A stretch of 64,000 nt of DNA from Raphanus sativus (GCF_000801105.2 NC_079515.1:35115407-35179406), one strand, 5' to 3'. Positions 11,652 through 26,801 are shown, numbered from the stretch's first letter. Numbers and translations: made by a program. The notes: generated by a model not told the origin, from the sequence alone.

Positions 11652-14600
11652 TCAGAGGATGTTTGTAAACATGTCAGATTCTTTCTTGCGATAAAGTATC
11701 TTCCCAAACATGTCTTTCAGCTTCTCATGGCGAACCATCTCGTCAAGAATTTTATCTTCCGAAACAACTTCGTTTTCAATCAGCTTATCCTCCTCGTTGG
11801 TAGGAGTGAAGACCATTTCTGATATACGATGTTTCTTGTTTTGTTTACAGTACTTGTCCCACTCAGTTGTGCCTTTAACCATGAGATGGTAAGTGTACAC
11901 AACCCTCTTCTGACCAATCCTGTAAGCTCGACTTATGGCTTGCCTCTCGACAGAAGGGTTCCAAACAACATCAAGGAGCACAACTCTGGAAGCTCCGACA
12001 AGATTAATACCTTCGGAACACGCTCCTGTTGACGCCAGTAGCACTTTGGATTTGCTGTCTGGTTTGTTGAAGTTGTTGATCAGACGCTGCCTGAATTTCT
12101 GTTGGAGTTGACCATGCATATACAGAATCTCTTCTCCTTCAGTCCAGCCAAACACTGCATTGAGCTGGTCCCTGATCAGTTCTAGAGTGTCAAGGTGTTG
12201 GCTAAACACCAAGACTTTCTCTTTCACTGTTTCACTGAACCGGATGAAGTCGATCAGGAACCTCGTTTTCGCACCTTCCTTTGAGTCAAGCGTAAGGCTC
12301 TCCAGGCTTTTCAATATTAATGGCCCAATGGTTAAACGTTCCTTGTTGGTCTGCTTGCGTCCCAGATACAGAGACGGGTGTACTGAAACAGCTGAAAGCT
12401 TGTGCTCCAGCTCAAGCGTGTTTTGAGAATGGTCAATTCTCTTCAGGATTTTCTCCTGTTGAAAAGGAGCGTTCAACACTACAACACAGTCTCTTAGACC
12501 TGGAAGGCTTTCTCGAAGGATGTTCCCTTTGTGGACATGAACAAAAGGAGCAATCATGTCCTTAAGCTCCGCGATTCCAATTTCTTCATCGAACCTCCCG
12601 TTTTTGCCTTCTTGGCTCAGCCTTGTAAGATCATGTAGCCTAGAAGAGATCTTTTCTGTGTAAGCTGGTCTCGTCAGGCACAAGACGTTAGAAAGCTCCT
12701 TGAAGTTGTTCTGGAACGGTGTCCCTGAGAGAATGATACGCTTCTCTGTTTTCACTTCAGTGAGAACTTTCCAGATGCAACTATTGTGGTTCCTAGGAGT
12801 GTGGCCTTCGTCAAGGACCAGCAGCCCCGGCATGTCTAGCAACATCTTTCTAACCTTTTGCGTTTCCCCAGCGGCGCGCTTCTTCCCAGCGAGCTTCTCA
12901 TACAGACTGTAGCTGATTCCAAGAATGCTTTTCTTGTTCCTCCAAGAACATAGCTTAACCATACGGACAGAATCCTTGTTGCCTCTATTGTGCTTATTCC
13001 CCTTAGCTGATGGGTTCTCTTGCCCTGACAACTCTTGATTACTCATGTTATAAAACGGAATGTTTGAATTCCATTTCTTGAACTCTTCTTCCCATGTGAG
13101 CAGCAAACTTGCAGGAGCTATGACCACGGGATGGCTATCTGGAAACTGTTCTAAGTACGACTGAAGAAACACGATGGTCAAACGCGTCTTACCAGTTCCA
13201 GGAGCATGAGAAATAATGCATCCGCCACTTTCTTTTACCACTGAGCTTTTTAACTCGTCAAGTTTTGTTGTCCCAGCTAAGTTCTTCCACATAAACTCGA
13301 AGCCTTCTTGCTGGTGTGGGTATAGAGTATCTTTGATGCCAGGGATGTACTCCCAGACAGTTCCCTTTATATTTTTCAAAGACGCCACGTTGCTGTTGTG
13401 GTCTGACGCTTCCAAATCAAGGCTGTCAAGTAAAGGGTCACCCTTTTTGTTCCGACATGTCTTCTTGTCGTAATCACGATACTTGTCATTGTTGTTAACA
13501 TAAGCGCGATACTTGTCCTGCGCGGGATGCAGAGAAACGAACATGTTAAGTACTGTGTGTGATCATGAAAAGAGAATCAACGAATATTACAATCTCCTAC
13601 CATGGCAGGTGAAACATCTTTCATCTCAACGGAGACATAAGAGCAGTAGCGGCATTTCATACCAATTTCCTCATCAAGGACGAAATCATGCTTCCCGTTG
13701 CTACATGACACATCTCCATCCTGATACATCAAAGAGAAAAAGATTCAGCTTCATGCCTTAACAATGCTAATAGAAGATTAAGTAGTCTTACTTTAAAATA
13801 AGTAGATGAGTGTACTCCTTCCAATGATAAAGCTAAGGCCATATCTTGCCACAACCTGTCTATTTCTTTCTCCTCTTCTGTTTTCTCAACTGGCTCAGAC
13901 TCCTCACAACCAAATCTCAGGTTTAAGGGAGGCGAAACCCACGGGTTTTCCCCAACATCAAAACTCTCATCCAACCCACGAAACGAATCTCCTAGCAGAT
14001 CAACCACATTCCAGTGCTTCTTCTTTTTCTCCCTACGGAATCTCCTTCGTTTCCTCTGTTCATGTACCTTCTCAGAAGTCTTCCGCTTTCCCTGACTACA
14101 TACTCTTTTACTCCGGCTCTTCTTCTTGACTGTAGCAGTGTGTGTGGCTCCAACAAACTCATCGTCCTCAGAACAATTGAAAGTGTAATCAGATGAGTCA
14201 GACTGATCACTATCGTCATCTTCACTACATACTTCAGTTCCTAAGTATTCTATATAAGCTTCTTCGTCGTCAGAACTAGACCTAAGACTCATAACCTCAT
14301 CACCAGTCGCTGAAATCTTCTCCTCCCCCATCAAATTAGCATCATCCACACCCAAATCACAAGCCCTATCAACATCTTCTTGCTCCCTCGGCAAAGTTCC
14401 GAGAAAAACAACATCATCATGACGTTTCTCCTCAACCATCAAATCATCAACATGTTCTTGGTCTCTCGGCAAAGTTCCGAGAAAAACAACATCATCATCA
14501 TCATCAACATCACCATCATGAGATTTCTTCTCACCAATCAAATCCACGTCATCCACTGCCAGATCACAAAAAACATCTCGATCAGGCGATTTAGGCTCTA

Positions 14601-15009
14601 AACTAGGCTCTATATCTTTGTTACCTTCCGGATAGATTGTTCTGACGAATTCGACATAACCATTATCATCACAAGGTTTCTCCTCGCCACAAGCCCTATC
14701 TGACTCTGAACTAAGAGCTATCACCGAAGGTGAACCTACATTATTGTCATCCTCCTTCTCTCGCTTACCTTTCGGATAGATAGTTCCGACGAACTCGACG
14801 TCATCGTCATCCTTGCTCTTCTTTTTCCGGCGCCGTTTCGGCGAACAAGAATCATCGCGCAAGGGCACCCCTCTCTTCCTCTGCCTCCCTTTTCTACTCT
14901 TAGATTGATCCGCGGCGGACGAAATCCCCTTCGATCGATTGAGAAGATCGTTCAAGTAAGATTCCGTCCTCGAGCGAGTTCTTCTGCCGACGCAACTAGT
15001 CATATCCAT
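11652..15009 (-). CDS. CLSY4: SNF2 chromatin remodeller, CLASSY4-like
   Basis: CLASSY proteins recruit RNA polymerase IV to chosen loci for 24-nt siRNA production and RNA-directed DNA methylation in the nucleus. Three exons: 13792-15009, 13601-13720, 11652-13517, in phase 0, 1067 residues (family roughly 1100-1250). Exon 1 is a disordered acidic/basic tail with KRRRKKK and RKRRRFRR stretches, likely nuclear signals, and repeated DDDDVVFLGT-type blocks. Exon 2 has a CRYC pair and a conserved EEIG block. Exon 3 is the helicase: HAPGTGKT near 550, DEGH near 682, SGTPFQN near 710 and SRAYRIGQKR near 975. HAP replaces the usual DEM of Snf2 motif I and DEGH replaces DEAH, both typical of CLASSY. 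The assignment to CLSY4 rests on adjacency to SYP32, as in Arabidopsis At3g24340/At3g24350. Confidence 0.9.
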
Positions 15010-16592
15010 GGCTGATGATGAAGGAGTGAAATCGAAAACCCTAGCAGAGAAGAGTCATGCAGCAATCTTCTCTTCTTCTGTGTGCCTTTGGCGGTAACGA
15101 TTTTTAACTTTAATTATCTCGAAAAACGTTGAAAAAGGGTTTGGGACTTTGAGTGGATCATCCTATGGGGTTTATACTGCAATATTGGAAACAGTGAGGG
15201 GTACTTGTGAAAACTCATTGGGAGCTTTTTACTAATTTTGCGGTTTTATGTAGCTTCTCGGATAAGTTTCCTTCACTCCCATTGGTGGGAGATTTTGATT
15301 GATACAAAATATTCGGAGTTATAGTTCCAACTGGTTGTCAGGCAGCATTGGCATCTTTTATTGGTCCAAATATTAATTCTTCCTATATTTTCTTATTACT
15401 ACTACTTTTTTACTGAGGATAATCAGGGATCCTCTCATTTTCAAAATTTTTAATAGAATTTAGGAAATGCAGAATTATTTAAATAATACAACAAAAACTA
15501 AAGAGCTAAAAAAGAATTTAAAATATTTGTAATCCATTTTGTTTTGTAGTATAAATTTACTTTGGGTGTATTCTTTAAAAACAATTGGTTTTAGTTTAGA
15601 TTGGATTGGGATAAATATAGTGGACAAATATCCGTAAAATTTAATTCGATTAGTTATTCATTTCAGCTTGATCTAAAAAAATTGGATATCCATAAATTTA
15701 GGAATCGAAATAAATACTAAAATTCAATATATGTTAGAGACAGAGCAAATCGCGAATATTCATTTTGGAAAAAACAGATATCCGGATCCGATAATTAATA
15801 TACATATGCATATAATTTTATATTACTATATAATTTTAGTTATTTATTCAACTAAATTAATTATTTAGTCATTAACTTTTAAGTATGTAGTTTTAAAATA
15901 ATTTGTAAAAAAATATTATTATTTATATTTAATTTTTCTTTTTCTTTAATATTTTCCAAAATTAAATTTTTATTATTTTTACCGGATCGACGGATCGAAT
16001 TGGACATTCGATAAAATAAACAGATTTTCTAGATATCAATAACAATAAATATCCAGAAAGTAACGGATTGAATCGAATCGAAGAATCGATTATTCGTGCG
16101 GAAATGATAAGATCATGTATATCCTTTAAATTCTAGGGACCAACTTCAAAATCTTAAAAAAATTAACATTTAGTCTAATCAAAAACTTATTTAAATTATT
16201 TAAATAAACATATGAATATTTTTTTTATTGATTATAATTTAATATTTGCTAACCTTTTTCACTATAATGAGAATTAGAATTATGTTTCATTTTGTCTTAG
16301 TTTCTTACTATATGATGATATGAGAAATGACAGCTTGTTCTAATGAAATCGATTATTTAGTTGGCAAAAGAAATGAAACGGTATTGGACGAAATGAGAAT
16401 ACTATCCCCAGTCCCCCACGCGTTGATCTGTTTTAGCTCTTTTCCTCTGATTTTGGTTTGAATCCGTAAAAGATAGTTTCCACGTCCGTGATTTCGATTT
16501 CAAATCCCCAAAACTCCTTCGAATTTGTGTTCTCAATCTCTTCGCTTTTCCTTATTGAATTTGAGATCTGAGAGACACCAGATCCGGAATAG
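15010..16592. other. Divergent intergenic region
   Basis: Lies between the head-to-head CLSY4-like and SYP32 genes and must hold both promoters. From about 15590 to 16100 it carries an AT-rich repeat with many ATATCC/GGATAT and GGATCG motifs. Similar motif-rich patches lie at 47690-48110 and 49600-49790, so this is probably an old dispersed repeat. No gene seen. Confidence 0.45.
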
Positions 16593-16622
16593 GAAGAAGA
16601 AGAAGAAGAAGAAGAAGAAGAA
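16593..16622. repeat. GAA microsatellite in the SYP32 leader
   Basis: About ten GAA/AGA units lie a few bases upstream of the SYP32 start codon, so they are probably in its 5' untranslated leader. Confidence 0.8.
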
Positions 16623-16625
16623 ACA

Positions 16626-18229
16626 ATGCAAGCAAGACATGGACACTCGTCGTATCGAGATCGGACGGACGAGTTCTTCGGCGTCGTCGAAACGCTGAGG
16701 AGATCGATTGCTCCGGCCGCGGCGGCGCCGAATAATGTGCCGTACGGTGGTGGTGGAAGAAGAGACGATCCGAGATCCAACGCAGTTATGCAATCGGAGT
16801 TCAACAGAAGAGCTTCTGTGATCGGTTTAGCTATCCACCAGACATCCCAGAAACTCTCCAAACTCGCTCAACGTAAGTTTCTTAACTCCGCTCATTCATC
16901 ATCACTGAATCTGGATGACGTGACTTCCTTAGGTAGTTAGAACGATCTCTTTTGAAACAAGAAGCTCATTGATGAATCTGGATGACGTGGCTTACTTCAT
17001 TTTAGTCCTCCTGAGCGTACCTGAGATCTGAGCCCTAACCGAAAAATTCGAATCCATACTCGATCTCAGAACTTTTGAGAGCATGGATAATGTTTCTTTC
17101 ATTTATAGTAGAAATGAATTTTATTTGTTCACACACACTCTTGAGTAGAGATAGTTTTTGTTAACTTTTGTGAGTCATTTGGTTGCGAAATCAGTGGCAA
17201 AGAGGTCATCTGTTTTTGATGATCCAACCCGGGAGATAGGAGAGCTGACGGCGGTAATCAAACAAGAGATCTCTGGACTAAACACTGCGCTGCTTGATCT
17301 TCAAGCTGTACGCAACTCTCATAATGACGAAAGGAACATCTCTAGAGACACAACTACTCACTCTGCCACCGTTGTTGACGATCTCAAGAATCGCTTGATG
17401 GACACTACCAAAGAGTTTAAGGATGTTCTTACTTTGAGAACCGAGGTTAGCTTCAAACCACTCTTTTATTATAATTTTCTTTGTAATATGATGTTAAACT
17501 GTGAGCTCTGGTGTTTGCAGAACATGAAGATTCATGAAAATAGAAGGCAAAGATTCACGAATAACCCTTCAAAAGAATCAACAAACCCATTTGTTCGCCA
17601 GCGCCCTTTGGCTTCTAAGCCTGCACCTAGTCAACCTGCTCCTCTTCCATGGGCAAATGGCTCTCCTTCATCGTCATCTCAGTTAGTCCCAAGGTAAATG
17701 CACTGCTCATCCGATAGCCACAGTTTCTAAATAGAACTTACCCCAGTTTCTAAATAGAACTTACCTCATTTTACAGGAGACAGGGAGAGGCTGAATCTTC
17801 TCCATTGTTGCAGCAGCAGAGTCAACAACAACAACAACAGATGGTCCCGTTGCAAGACACTTATATGGAGAGCCGCGCAGAAGCTCTACACAATGTGGAA
17901 TCAACAATTCATGAGCTAAGCAATATCTTCACACAACTAGCAACCATGGTTTCTCAGCAAGGGGAGATCGCTATCAGGTTCGTCAACACCAAACTATCTC
18001 GTAAAAAGATCACCGAATATTTTGTGGAACGTGAAGTCATATATAATATGTTGTTGGTTTGTACTACAGGATAGATCAGAACATGGAAGATACATTGGCG
18101 AATGTGGAAGGCGCACAGAGCCAACTGGCTAGGTATCTCAACAGTATATCGTCAAACCGATGGCTCATGATTAAGATTTTCTTTGTACTGATTGCATTTC
18201 TCATGGTTTTCCTCTTCTTCGTGGCCTAA
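16626..18229 (+). CDS. SYP32: Golgi Qa-SNARE syntaxin, SYP32 (Sed5 type)
   Basis: Target-membrane SNARE for ER-Golgi and intra-Golgi fusion. Five exons: 16626-16872, 17195-17445, 17521-17693, 17777-17977, 18070-18229, giving 343 residues (Arabidopsis SYP32 about 347). The N-terminal SYRDRTDEFF matches the Sed5 peptide that binds the Sec1/Munc18 protein Sly1. The helical Habc region runs from about residue 60 to 200. A Gln-rich linker is coded by CAG/CAA repeats. The SNARE motif holds the central-layer Gln in SQQGEIAIRID, and the protein ends in a tail anchor from about WLMIKIFFVLIAF to the stop. Convergent with the crotonase gene, stops 351 bp apart. Confidence 0.95.
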
Positions 18230-18580
18230 TACTGAGATTTTTTTTTTTAAAAAAAGAAAAATACGATTTTAGCAGAGTTTCAAACATATAGACATGGTTC
18301 TCTTTCTCTGTCGTATTGACATGTAAAGACTACAAGAGAAAGGGATCTTTATGCTCTCTGTTCAGATTAGTGGGGATTTATATATTACCACTTGCCGTGC
18401 AGTTTATTTCCCTTTTCTTAATGAAATCTACAACTGTACGACTAGAAATATTGATTGATAAAAAGGGACATGTACTTGTGTCCAAAGCTGCAACACAAGA
18501 GCGATCAGTTTATTCAAAGTCAATCCAGTAACATAACATGTCACATAGTTTAAAGCTGGAACAATAAAATGAACTCATTT

Positions 18581-21333
<2,753 letters not shown>

Positions 21334-21388
21334 CGCTTTGATTCTTACAGGTTCCAAAACATCAACCACTTTTGTCGGAGGAACCAAA

Positions 21389-21491
21389 CATCAGTGACCG
21401 TGTTCGAAGCCCACCAGAATACTCTTTTTAAATATATATAAACCATAAGGCTTTTCGGCCCAATAGCATCAGTGACCGTGTACGAAGCCCA
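21389..21491. repeat. 78-bp-period direct repeat upstream of the crotonase gene
   Basis: A 25-base block starting CATCAGTGACCGTGT occurs at 21389-21413 and 21467-21491 with one mismatch. The spacer has a TATATATTTAAA-type stretch on the gene's strand, 56-158 bases upstream of its start codon, so this may be a duplicated promoter or leader segment. Confidence 0.55.
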
Positions 21492-21666
21492 ACGGATTGC
21501 TCCTGAGCAGTCGAGTTCAAGCTGAACCGTGTCAAGAACCACACCCTGACTGCTTACAGTCCAGTGGTTGTGTACCAACTCGACAAAATTTTCCGATTAA
21601 CAACAACCAAACCAGCATACAAGTATTGACTCCAAGTCCCCGACAGTTGTTCATTGTTCCGAGCAT

Positions 21667-21971
21667 AGCCCTGTTCGTTTCTTAGCCGCAGCGTCAACGA
21701 GAGCGATCGATTAATATCAAAGGACACGTCAGCAGCACTTTTAAAATTGGTAGTTTGAAAATGTAGTTATTCAGTTCACAACCAGAAAAATGGCCGCCAG
21801 CAACAATCACAGAAGCCGCTGTTTTTCACGGCGATCACTAAGTGAATTAATTAACAGTTGCGGCAATAACCGGCGACCAATATATTGTATAATTATCTGA
21901 ATTCTTTCTCAGTTGTTCACTGTTTTTTGATCGCTTCCCACTGACGCTGCGGCTAAGAAACGAACAGGGCT
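21667..21971. mobile_element. Small TIR element (MITE, class uncertain)
   Basis: 305 bp with inverted ends of about 40 bp. Both ends begin AGCCCTGTTCGTTTCTTAG, followed by CCGCAGCGTCA, then diverge slightly (AACGAGAGCGATC versus GTGGGAAGCGATC). The interior has no coding region. No clear target-site duplication is visible; the terminus is hAT-like in appearance but I cannot assign the superfamily. Confidence 0.6.
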
Positions 21972-22173
21972 TATATATGTGAACACTGTCACAGTTTTAG
22001 AATATGCAAACAAGCATTTTAGAAAGAATTTAACATCTTACTCCCCCCCCAAAAAAAAGTATTTCACAAAGTTGAACTCAAATATTTATTCTTTCAGTAA
22101 AAGTCAATATGAATTCTGACATACAGTTAATAATTTGAGATGATCCGTGTCAAAGCTAGATTCGGTAAACAAA

Positions 22174-22322
22174 GCTAGCTAGGTGTGTGTCGGGTCGTTC
22201 GCAGCCAAGTAGCTCTGTCTTTGGGTCCTGGCGTGAGGAGTTCGATCCCTTTTTACCTCAGTTTGAGGATTAAAGATCCAAAGTGACTAAAATTGACCCA
22301 AAAAAAAAGGCTAGCTAGGTGT
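22174..22322 (+). mobile_element. tRNA-derived SINE with 13-bp target-site duplication
   Basis: GCTAGCTAGGTGT is perfectly repeated at 22174-22186 and 22310-22322. The 123-bp insert (22187-22309) has a box A-like AGCCAAGTAGCTC and a box B-like GGAGTTCGATCC, the internal polymerase III promoter, and ends ATTGACCC plus A8. This is the architecture of Brassicaceae SB-type SINEs. The perfect duplication suggests a recent insertion. Confidence 0.85.
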
Positions 22323-22862
22323 AGGAGGGGGCTTCCTATGGTCCACACTGCATAAACTTAAGATATACTTAATGAAAAACATAGTTTTAGTTATAAGATA
22401 AGATGCGTATTACTAGCTAAGATAATGTAAAATATATTATGTAAATATGTGGTCCAACATAAACTTCCAAGCAACTCGAAAAGTAACTTTTGTTATTAGA
22501 GTGGGTCGACAGAAAAAACAAAAAAAAAGTTCACTCAAAAATGATAAATAAATGTATCTTCCTTGATATAATGACTTTTTGTATCCGTTCCAGTTTATGT
22601 ATCGGGCTCAATTCGTTTGGATTTAATAGATCCTAATTCCACATCAAAGCTCATAACTTTTCAACCCAAACTGAAGATTAATTATTAACTACTCATATCT
22701 TGTGTTAGTTCACAAATTTAGGTTCTTTGTATATTTCATTCAACGATACGTTAATACGTCATCAAGCGTTTGTGGCCACACCGTTTAATAATTAATACCT
22801 TGGTCGAGTTTATTATGATCAGTCCTCACTCCTCACTCCACAGAACAGTAAAAATATGCACA

Positions 22863-23508
22863 TCTATCTTATTAAAACAGAAACATTTTATTGGACCTAA
22901 TATTTATTTTGTAAGTTTTTAAATTAAATACACATTTATACTTTATAGTTAAACCTACATTAAATCACTATTGTTACTTTTTTTATACTACTATCCATGT
23001 TTCCAAACAATATACTTATTTCTTTATACTACTATTAATGTTTCCAAACAATATATTTTTATACTACTATCAATGTTTCCAAACAATACAATAATTAATC
23101 TTAGTTATTTTATATCTATCATTTTCTCTTTAAAATTTTGTAGAAACATCATAATTTTATAAATTGCAAAATAATGAACTTTAAAATTTGGATTATAAGA
23201 TTACAAATTATGAAACTATTACAATTTAAATCAAACTAGATTACATATTGGTCATCCATCAGTTCACTCGGTTAGTCTCGGGTTTTAGTAATTTTTTTAA
23301 TATGAATAATTTAAAAACCTAAATTGAATTGTCAGATCTCTCGATTAACCGGTATAATCACAATCGGGTTGAATTTAAAAACACTGATTTAAATGCAAAA
23401 ATATTTTAAATACACACTCTTTAAAATTATCCAAATATTTATTAAGTTATTAGTGAAATTTTTCATCGTAAAATATTCCGCGCTTCCAAAGCGCGGATCA
23501 AGATCTAG
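22863..23508 (+). mobile_element. Non-autonomous Helitron, copy 1
   Basis: Begins TCTATCTTATTAAAAC after an A and ends in a GC-rich hairpin (23478-23496, CCGCGCTT and its complement) followed by AGATCTAG and a T. This fits Helitron insertion between A and T, with a TC start and CTAG end. There are no target duplications and no Rep/helicase coding. It is closely similar to the copy at 55904-56552. Confidence 0.85.
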
Positions 23509-23727
23509 TGTTTAAGTTTAATCAACCACCTTCACTAACTTATATAAATTATTAATGACATAGATTCAAAATGTTACAAACAGAATGGACCCAGAAAAAG
23601 GAGGGATATATTAGAGAGATAGGTGCATGCATGTGTATCTACGCATAATTAGATAATTTAGTAATAATAATATTACATGAAGATGGGGACATGGACATGA
23701 AAGACCCATGTGGAAATAGAAAGAAAT

Positions 23728-25329
23728 TCAAGAGGAAGACCAAAGCTGAGCATTCTTGACCTTACAAATACTCTCTAACACATCTACTGGCATTATGTTC
23801 CCCTTCACCACTACCTTTTTGCTTTCAAGCTCCACTTTGTACCATGTCACTCCTGTTCATTAGAATAAAACCATATTGATCAGTCTTTCAACAGTTTTAT
23901 AAACTTTAAAATACAATTGAAAGTTCTTTAACTCTAATGAACAGAGTTAGTATCATAACTATGTGCTATGTTAGTATCACAACATAACACAGAGTTAGTA
24001 TCATAACTCTGTGCTATGTTGAATTTCTGTTAGTTTAAAGTGGTATATATAATATATTACACACATATGTAATATTATCTAAACAAAAATATCCGTCTTC
24101 ACCCATAAATGATTGCAATTGTCACTATTTGTTAATGCAAATATATAATTTTACACTAAATTTTTTGATATACTCTTTTGTTAATTTAAGACTCGCCCCT
24201 TCTTATTGGTGTTTTAATTCTTACGATTAAAATTTTAAGGTATTTTAATTCTTACGATCAAAATTTTAAATAGTAGTTTTATTCTAACGACTAATCATTT
24301 GCTAGATCTCTTTTTTTTGCACAAAATTTTCAGTAATATGCTATAGATTCGTTCCTGAGTTTTGAATTGATGTTCTTAGTTTTTAGTTCATCTTTGTTTG
24401 ATACAAAAAATATACTCCTATATGAATCTTGTCACAATTAAGTCTTCTTTCATTTTTGGAATTCTGTTAATTAAACTGTATATTCCACTAAACATAAATA
24501 CAATATAGAATTAAATTTTAGTTAATGTGTGATTTACGCAAAGAAACAATGATTAAATTTGTAATTATATTTTTTCAAAAAAAAATTGTAATTATTATCA
24601 TTGAATCATGTCTTGTGATTGTATTTCCCTAAAAGGAATACCTAGAAAATAAAGAAGATTTGGCGTTACCGTCTAGTTTAGAAATATGCTTCTCGACTTT
24701 CTTTGCACATCCGTAGCAATGCATAGACACCTTTAGCTCCACTACCTGCATACATCACCATCATCATCCGAACAATTTGATTAATTATTTTCAAGATCAA
24801 TTCAAACTTCCAACTCGAAACAACTCATTTATAATAAAGTGAAAGCTGAATTCGTGATACCTTATATCGATCAAATATATTATTCTATTCGATTCTGGGA
24901 GAACTAAAAAAACTAACTTGGAATAACAAGAAAAACGCACACCACCATACAAGAGAAAAAGGCCTACACAACTTTTCAAGAGCTAATAAAACATTTATTT
25001 CACTGTTTCCAAAACAATGCATTGTGATAAGCGTTTTTCAAAGCTCAAGAACTCATCATAAATCATAATGTAGTCTATGACATAATGTTGCGGTGATATG
25101 TGGTTACCTTAGGCTTAAGATGAAAAGCAAGAGTCTGACGATGATCAGCAGATACAACATCTTTTAATCTCATGACCTTCCCCGATTTCTCTGATGAAGA
25201 ATCTATCAGTGGCTCCTTCTCAAACTCTTCCTCATCATTTTCTAGGGTGTTTAGACAAAAACATGAACACTGGTTTGTCGGATAAAACAGACAATCCCAT
25301 GCTCGACCAATCTTCTGGAGCTTCCCCAT
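23728..25329 (-). CDS. HMA-domain metal-binding protein (At3g24450-like)
   Basis: Small heavy-metal-associated domain protein. Three exons: 25108-25329, 24670-24745, 23728-23852, giving 140 residues. The N-terminal exon is a low-complexity region with a CSCFC cluster and an acidic stretch. Exons 2 and 3 form the beta-alpha-beta-beta-alpha-beta HMA fold, with the metal-binding loop VSMHCYGCAKK (CxxC) and the later VKGNIMPVDVLESI strand-helix. The absence of a C-terminal CaaX box (it ends QLWSSS) means it is not a typical farnesylated HIPP. The metal and partner are not deducible. Intron 2 contains a 40-bp near-palindrome and a micro-insertion footprint. Confidence 0.92.
23981..24020. repeat. 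Near-perfect 40-bp palindrome in an HMA-gene intron
   Basis: The arms starting AACATAACACAGAGTTA and ending TAACTCTGTGCTATGTT pair over 17 bp with one mismatch around a 6-base loop. A related copy of the right half lies at 23943-23972, so the hairpin may have grown by local duplication and inversion. Confidence 0.7.
24560..24596 (+). repeat. Micro-retroposition footprint in an intron
   Basis: TTGTAATTAT is repeated at 24560-24569 and 24587-24596. The insert is ATTTTTTC plus A9. It lies in intron 2 of the HMA-domain gene. Confidence 0.4.
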
Positions 25330-26609
25330 TAAATTGGAAACTAGTTAAGTGTTTTTAGAGTGATGTTTTTTTCTGAAACTTAAAGAGGGATGTTAGGAAG
25401 ACTTAAAAAGAAGAAGTTGTGTGAGAGAGGAGAGAAACCTTGCTTATTTGACACACTTACACTGTCGTAAAGAGATATAGAGAGAGAATGTTAAGGTGGG
25501 TAAAGAAGTCAAACACTGAAATGATTTTGTAGAGACCGATAAATTTACTAATTTTTTTTATTATTTTCAATGCATCTCCTACAATGTTAAATCTATCATT
25601 AGATTTATCATTTATGCTACTTTTGTCATCTTTCTTCTTCTTTAGTTTAGTTGAGTCCATTTTGGTGAACCAATAATTATCTTCAGTGCATCTAGATTGG
25701 TATGGCGACTGTAACCAGTAGATAGTTATGTTTAAAAAAATACTAAGCAGTTTTTCATGTGTTACTTTTTAATCTCATAGAACTGAATTTATGACAGAAT
25801 GTCATCCAATAGAAATCAAAAACTGTTTACAATCATACAATTATGTGCCATATAATATGATATGACAGGTGATAAAAGAAAGATAACAAGACATAGGTCA
25901 CATCTCACGTTCAACAACTCTCCAACATTGACACCAATTTTCTTATGACATCAGAAATAAATGAAATTTAATATTCATATAATTATAAGAGTGAGTTAGT
26001 GAGTGAGTGAGGCATGTGATGCAAGCTAAGATGTGTGACTTGTAGTTTTGTATAATTGATTGAAGAGTGGATGGATAATCATCCTCTCTTTTGGCTCCAC
26101 TCTCGCCGCTCCACTTCTGCAGTTTCTTTTAATATATTCTGATTATCCCATCTCTTTGTTTTTATATTGATTCGGCAAAAAAATTTCAGAATTAGTAAAC
26201 ATTTTCGTCTTGTTAAACTTATCTTATCTAATTTTAATGTATCATGTCATAGATAAACTGAACCTGATAATATGAATTTCCGACAAGAAACATATAGGGG
26301 ATTTGTAAGAAAGAAAAAAAAGATACGAGTGATTAGCCTGTGAAGAACATGCGGGATCAAGGTATTATATGCTAAGTGATATAGGTTAACCACGTGAAAA
26401 AGAAAATTGTATAATTCTCTTTCTGCATGCCAAAACATGTTCTTTCATTTTTTATGCGTATTATCGAACCTCAATTAATTATGTTCCTACTTCATGTGCT
26501 TTTTAGCTCCACTTATTTTGTTGTTTCCTGCTATAATTCTAAATCCTCATTAGCTGGTTGAATATATTTCAGAAACAAGTACACAACTTCATTACAGGAA
26601 AATATTTTT

Positions 26610-26656
26610 AAACAATTATTGAATTTTTTTGATCAAAAAAGCACAAAACAATTATT
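26610..26656 (-). repeat. Micro-retroposition footprint (minus strand)
   Basis: AAACAATTATT at 26610-26620 and 26646-26656. The 25-base insert read on the minus strand contains TTTTTTGATC plus A7, though three bases follow the A-run before the repeat. Confidence 0.4.
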
Positions 26657-26801
26657 AATAAAATGATATTTTGTAAAGAAAAATAAGACAATGACTACAT
26701 TTATTATGGCATATAATCCTAGAGTTTGAGTTAATTTATTTAACAATTAGAACAAATATTAAACTATTTGCAACAAACGGTTATGGTATTTGAGCAAATT
26801 G

